A DNA stretch of 64,000 nucleotides, taken from Colletes latitarsis (Eukaryota > Arthropoda > Insecta > Hymenoptera > Colletidae). Of the stretch, positions 58,449 to 64,000 are shown one piece after another. The notes beneath the pieces were generated by a model. It ran no database searches, was not told the origin of the DNA, and worked only from the letters and a program-made list of their open reading frames with translations. The translations under genes and the position numbers were made by a program. Numbering within the stretch: the stretch's first letter is position 1; each line of letters starts with the position of its first letter. Location: contig NW_027488388.1 of NCBI RefSeq assembly GCF_051014445.1, forward strand, positions 496,001-560,000. The letters are read 5' to 3'.

Positions 58449-61088
58449 GGATTTGCTCTCATCAGGCTCATTCTTTCGCATATTTCTCATACTTGATGGC
58501 TAGATCCTGGGCTTTTTCTGGATTGCATCACGTAGTAATGAGGTACAAGACTGAAACAGTCAATTAAACCTGGTTTCGATCAATATTTTAGAGGATAACG
58601 CAATTTAGGTCTGGGACAGGTCTGGGATTTGCCCTCATCAGGCTCATACTTTCGCGTTTTTCACATACTTGTTGAACTGATCCTGGGTTTTTTCTGGTTT
58701 GGATCACGTAGTAGTGTGGTACCACACTGAAACAGTCCATTAAACCTTGTTTGGATCAATATTTTAGAGGATAACGTATGTTAGGTTTGGGTTAGGCCTG
58801 GGATTTGCGCTCATCAGGGTCATACTTTCGCAGTTTTAACATGCATGTTGACCTGATCGAGGGTTTTTCCTGCTTTGGATCACGTAGTAAAGTGGTACCA
58901 CAACGAAAACAGTCAATTAAACCTGGTTTCGATCATTATTTTAGAGGATAACGCAAGTTAGGTCTGGGATTGGTTTGGAATTAGCCCTCATCAGACTCAT
59001 ACTTTCGCATTCTTCACATACTTGTTGAACGGATCCTGGGCTTTTTCTGGTTTGGATCACGTAGTAATGTGGTACCACACTGAAACAGTCAATTAAACCT
59101 GGTTTCGATCAATATTTTAGAGAATAATTCATGTTATGTCTAGGTTAGGTCTGGGATTTGCTCTCATCAGGCTCATTCTTTCGCATATTTCTCATAGTTG
59201 ATGGCTAGAGCCTGGGCTTTTTCTGGATTGCATCACGTAGTAATGTAGTACAACACTGAAACAGTCAATTAAACCTGGTTTCCATCAATATTTTAGAGGA
59301 CAACGCATGTTAGATCTAGGTTAGGCCTGGGATATGCCCTCATCAGGGTCATACTTTCGCAGTTTTAATATACATGTTGACCTGATCGAGGGTTTTTTCT
59401 GCTTTGGATCACGTAGTAAAGTGGTACCACACTGAAGCAGTCCATTAAACCTGGTTTGGATCCATATTTTAGAGGATAACGCATGTTAGGTTTGGGTTAA
59501 GTCAAGGATTTGCCCTCATCAGGCTCATACTTTCGCATATTTCTCATACTTCATGGCTAGATCCTGGGCTGTTTCTGGATTGTATCACGTAGTAATGCGG
59601 TACCACGCTGAAACAGTCAATTAAACCTGGTTTCGATCAATATTTTAGAGGATAACGCAAGTTAGGTCTGGGATTGGTCTGGGATTCGTCCTCATCAGGC
59701 TCATACATTCGCGTTTTTCACATACTCGTTGAACTGATCCTGGGTTTTTCTGGTTTGGATCACGTAGTAATGTGGTAGCACACTGAAACAGTCGATTAAA
59801 CCAGGTTTCGATCAATATTTTTGAGGATAACGCATGTTAGGACTAGGTTAGGCGTGGGATCTTCACTCATCAGACACATACTTTCGCATTCTTCACATAC
59901 TTGTTGAACGGATCCTGGGTTTTTTCTGGTTTGGATCACGTAGTAATGTGGGACCACACTGAAACAGTCAATTAAACCTGGTTTCGATCAATATTTTAGA
60001 GAATAATTCATGTTAGATCTAGGTTTGGTCTGGGATTTGCTCTCATCACGCTCATTCTTTCGCATATTTCTCATACTTGATGGCTAGATCCTGGGCTTTT
60101 TCTGGATTGCATCACGTAGTAATGTGGGACCACACTGAAACAATCAATTAAACCTGGTTTTGATAAATATTTTAGCGGACAACGCATGTTAGGTCAGGGT
60201 TAGGTTTAGGATTTGCCCTCATCAGGCTCATACTTTCGCATATTTCTCATACTTCATGGCTAGATCCTGGGCTATTTCTGGATTGGATCACGTAGTAATG
60301 TGGTACCACACTTAAACAGTCAATTAAACCTGGTTTCCATCAATATTTTAGAGGACAACGCATGTTAGGTATAGGTTAGGCCAGGGATTTGCCCTCATCA
60401 GGGTCATACTTTCGCAGTTTTAACATACATGTTGGCCTGATCGAGGGTTTTTTCTGCTTTGGACCACGTAGTAAAGTGGTACCACACTGAAGCAGTCCAT
60501 TAAACCTGGTCATGATAAATATTTTAGAGGATAACTCATGTTAGGTCTGGGTTAGGTCTAGGATTTGCCCTCGTCAGGCTCATACTTTCGCATATTTCTC
60601 ATACTTCATGGCTAGATCCTTGGCTATTTCTGGAATGGATCACCTAGTAATGTGGTACCACACTGAAACAGTCAATTAAACCTGGTTTTGATCAATATTT
60701 TAGAGAATAATTCTTGTAAGGTCTAGGTTAGGTCTGGGATTTGCTCTCATCAGGCTCATTCTTTCGCATATTTGTCATACTTGATGGATAGATCCTGGGC
60801 TTTTTCTGGATTGCATCACGTAGTAATGAGGTACAACACTGAAACAGTCAATTAAACCTGGTTTCCATCAATATTTTAGAGGATAACGCATGTTAGGTCT
60901 AGGTTAGGCCTGGGATTTTCACTCATCAGACTCATACTTTCGCATTCTTCACATACTTGTTGGACGGATCCTGGGTTTTTTCTGGTTTGGATCACGTAGT
61001 AATGTGGGACCACACTGAAACAATCAATTAAACCTGGTCATGATAAATATTTTAGAGGATAACGCATGTTAGGTCTGGGTTAGGTCTA
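58449..61088. repeat. Higher-order repeat unit 1 (15 monomers, 2,640 bp)
   Basis: The sequence from about 58449 recurs from about 61089 at an offset of 2,640 bp with only occasional single-base differences (for example TTGCGCTC against TTGCTCTC near 58808 and 61448). This is the most homogeneous part of the window. Confidence 0.85.
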
Positions 61089-63904
61089 GGATTTGCTCTC
61101 ATCAGGCTCATTCTTTCGCATATTTCTCATACTTGATGGCTAGATCCTGGGCTTTTTCTGGATTGCATCACGTAGTAATGAGGTACAACACTGAAACAGT
61201 CAATTAAACCTGGTTTCGATCAATATTTTAGAGGATAACGCAATTTAGGTCTGGGACAGGTCTGGGATTTGCCCTCATCAGGCTCATACTTTCGCGTTTT
61301 TCACATACTTGTTGAACTGATCCTGGGTTTTTTCTGGTTTGGATCACGTAGTAGTGTGGTACCACACTGAAACAGTCCATTAAACCTTGTTTGGATCAAT
61401 ATTTTAGAGGATAACGTATGTTAGGTTTGGGTTAGGCCTGGGATTTGCTCTCATCAGGGTCATACTTTCGCAGTTTTAACATGCATGTTGACCTGATCGA
61501 GGGTTTTTCCTGCTTTGGATCACGTAGTAAAGTGGTACCACAACGAAAACAGTCAATTAAACCTGGTTTCGATCATTATTTTAGAGGATAACGCAAGTTA
61601 GGTCTGGGATTGGTTTGGAATTAGCCCTCATCAGACTCATACTTTCGCATTCTTCACATACTTGTTGAACGGATCCTGGGCTTTTTCTGGTTTGGATCAC
61701 GTCGTAATGTGGTACCACACTGAAACGGTCAATTAAACCTGGTTTCGATCAATATTTTAGAGAATAATTCATGTTATGTCTAGGTTAGGTCTGGGATTTG
61801 CTCTCATCAGGCTCATTCTTTCGCATATTTCTCATAGTTGATGGCTAGATCCTGGGCTTTTTCTGGATTGCATCACGTAGTAATGTAGTACAACACTGAA
61901 ACAGTCAATTAAACCTGGTTTCCATCAATATTTTAGAGGACAACGCATGTTAGATCTAGGTTAGGCCTGGGATATGCCCTCATCAGGGTCATACTTTCGC
62001 AGTTTTAATATACATGTTGACCTGATCGAGGGTTTTTTCTGCTTTGGATCACGTAGTAAAGTGGTACCACACTGAAGCAGTCCATTAAACCTGGTTTGGA
62101 TCCATATTTTAGAGGATAACGCATGTTAGGTTTGGGTTAAGTCAAGGATTTGCCCTCATCAGGCTCATACTTTCGCATATTTCTCATACTTCATGGCTAG
62201 ATCCTGGGCTGTTTCTGGATTGTATCACGTAGTAATGCGGTACCACGCTGAAACAGTCAATTAAACCTGGTTTCGATCAATATTTTAGAGGATAACGAAA
62301 GTTAGGTCTGGGATTGGTCTGGGATTCGTTCTCATCAGGCTCATACATTCGCGTTTTTCACATACTCGTTGAACTGATCCTGGGTTTTTCTGGTTTGGAT
62401 CACGTTGCAATGTGGTACCACCCTGAAACAGTCGATTAAACCTGGTTTCGATCAATATTTTAGAGGATAACGCATGTTAGGTCTAGGTTAGGCCTGGGAT
62501 TTTCACTCATCAGACTCATACTTTCGCATTCTTCACATACTTGTTGGACGGATCCTGGGTTTTTTCTGGTTTGGATCACGTAGTAATGTGGTAGCACACT
62601 GAAACAGTCGATTAAACCAGGTTTCGATCAATATTTTTGAGGATAACGCATGTTAGGACTAGGTTAGGCCTGGGATCTTCACTCATCAGACACATACTTT
62701 CGCATTCTTCACATACTTGTTGAACGGATCCTGGGTTTTTTCTGGTTTGGATCACGTAGTAATGTGGGACCACACTGAAACAGTCAATTAAACCTGGTTT
62801 CGATCAATATTTTAGAGAATAATTCATGTTAGATCTAGGTTTGGTCTGGGATTTGCTCTCATCACGCTCATTCTTTCGCATATTTCTCATACTTGATGGC
62901 TAGATCCTGGGCTTTTTCTGGATTGCATCACGTAGTAATGTGGGACCACACTGAAACAATCAATTAAACCTGGTTTTGATAAATATTTTAGCGGACAACG
63001 CATGTTAGGTCAGGGTTAGGTTTAGGATTTGCCCTCATCAGGCTCATACTTTCGCATATTTCTCATACTTCATGGCTAGATCCTGGGCTATTTCTGGATT
63101 GGATCACGTAGTAATGTGGTACCACACTTAAACAGTCAATTAAACCTGGTTTCCATCAATATTTTAGAGGACAACGCATGTTAGGTATAGGTTAGGCCAG
63201 GGATTTGCCCTCATCAGGGTCATACTTTCGCAGTTTTAACATACATGTTGGCCTGATCGAGGGTTTTTTCTGCTTTGGACCACGTAGTAAAGTGGTACCA
63301 CACTGAAGCAGTCCATTAAACCTGGTCATGATAAATATTTTAGAGGATAACTCATGTTAGGTCTGGGTTAGGTCTAGGATTTGCCCTCGTCAGGCTCATA
63401 CTTTCGCATATTTCTCATACTTCATGGCTAGATCCTTGGCTATTTCTGGAATGGATCACCTAGTAATGTGGTACCACACTGAAACAGTCAATTAAACCTG
63501 GTTTTGATCAATATTTTAGAGAATAATTCTTGTAAGGTCTAGGTTAGGTCTGGGATTTGCTCTCATCAGGCTCATTCTTTCGCATATTTGTCATACTTGA
63601 TGGATAGATCCTGGGCTTTTTCTGGATTGCATCACGTAGTAATGAAGTACAACGCTGAAACAGTCAATTAAACCTGGTTTCCATCAATATTTTAGAGGAT
63701 AACGCATGTTAGGTCTAGGTTAGGCCTGGGATTTTCACTCATCAGACTCATACTTTCGCATTCTTCACATACTTGTTGGACGGATCCTGGGTTTTTTCTG
63801 GTTTGGATCACGTAGTAATGTGGGACCACACTGAAACAATCAATTAAACCTGGTCATGATAAATATTTTAGAGGATAACGCATGTTAGGTCTGGGTTAGG
63901 TCTA
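61089..63904. repeat. Higher-order repeat unit 2 (16 monomers, 2,816 bp)
   Basis: Matches unit 1, with one extra monomer (about 62406-62581, with the variant CACGTTGCAATGTGG). After it the offset to unit 1 becomes 2,816 bp. A third unit begins at about 63905 and is cut by the window end. Confidence 0.85.
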
Positions 63905-64000
63905 GGATTTGCTCTCATCAGGCTCATTCTTTCGCATATTTCTCATACTTGATGGCTAGATCCTGGGCTTTTTCTGGATTGCATCACGTAGTAATGAAGT

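Larger units (their letters stand above)
28952..64000. repeat. Right satellite array, about 199 monomers of 176 bp
   Basis: The same satellite as 77-1848, continuing to the window end without any visible insertion. It resumes at monomer position 100 (ATCACGTAGTAATGTGG). Several monomer classes recur: one with CGCGTTTTTCACATACTTGTTGAAC; one with CATATTTCTCATACTTCATGGCTAG; one with CAGTTTTAACATACATGTTGACCTGATCGAG and GTAAAGTGG; and one with AGAGAATAATTCATG, ATTCTTTCGCATATTTC and GTAATGAAGTACAACAC. They alternate in repeating orders, so much of the array is built of higher-order units. Minus-strand ORFs of 60-71 codons recur once per monomer class. They are frame accidents of a unit not divisible by three and are not genes. 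Confidence 0.97.

Noticed and set aside
28952..64000. Regularly spaced repeats as a possible CRISPR array
   Set aside because: The whole 176-bp unit is repeated without unique spacers. It is satellite DNA.

Overview
The window looks like arthropod, most likely insect, heterochromatin. It is a long tandem array of a roughly 176-bp satellite (1.8 kb on the left, 35 kb on the right) around a 27-kb island made almost entirely of retrotransposons. Non-LTR elements of the R1 clade are largely arthropod-specific. Each satellite monomer carries a degenerate insect-telomere-like motif (TTAGG..TAGGTTAGG). No host gene, tRNA, rRNA or CRISPR array could be supported. The species cannot be named from the sequence alone.

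Layout. 1-76 is the 3' tip and poly(A) of one element of a GC-rich R1-clade family, here called family E (copy E0). 77-1848 is ten satellite monomers. From 1849 a second, older copy (E1, + strand) runs through its gag-like ORF1 and into ORF2. It is interrupted at 5811-17067 by a different R1-clade element (D, + strand), flanked by a perfect 14-bp target-site duplication. D is itself interrupted at 8865-13458 by a young minus-strand family-E copy (E2), which has lost most of its reverse transcriptase. E1 resumes at 17082, is interrupted again at 18048-24023 by a second young minus-strand copy (E3, nearly intact), resumes at 24038 and breaks off in its 3' UTR at about 24451. There it is joined to the 3' half of a BEL/Pao LTR retrotransposon: RNase H, integrase, an extra 206-codon ORF, a polypurine tract and a 1.5-kb LTR ending at 28951. 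Satellite resumes at 28952 and continues to the window end.

The order of events can be read directly. Satellite came first, then E1. D and E3 went into E1 in an undetermined order, and E2 went into D. Target-site duplications (11, 13 and 14 bp) frame all three nested insertions. Removing each insertion with one copy of its duplication leaves the interrupted reading frame in phase, which supports the reconstruction. The BEL element joined by a deletion or rearrangement that removed both the 3' end of E1 and the 5' half of BEL.

Family E encodes ORF1 (coiled coil and three zinc knuckles) and ORF2 (APE-type endonuclease, reverse transcriptase, C-terminal zinc finger), linked by a TAATG stop-start overlap. 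It has a hairpin-rich 3' UTR and ends in poly(A). E0 and E1 sit at the same phase of the satellite monomer, just beside its TTAGG-like box. This is the most interesting signal in the window: a possible satellite-targeting, telomere-element-like retrotransposon. The right satellite array shows several monomer classes and multi-monomer (higher-order) duplications, including a very recent unit of 15-16 monomers at the right edge.
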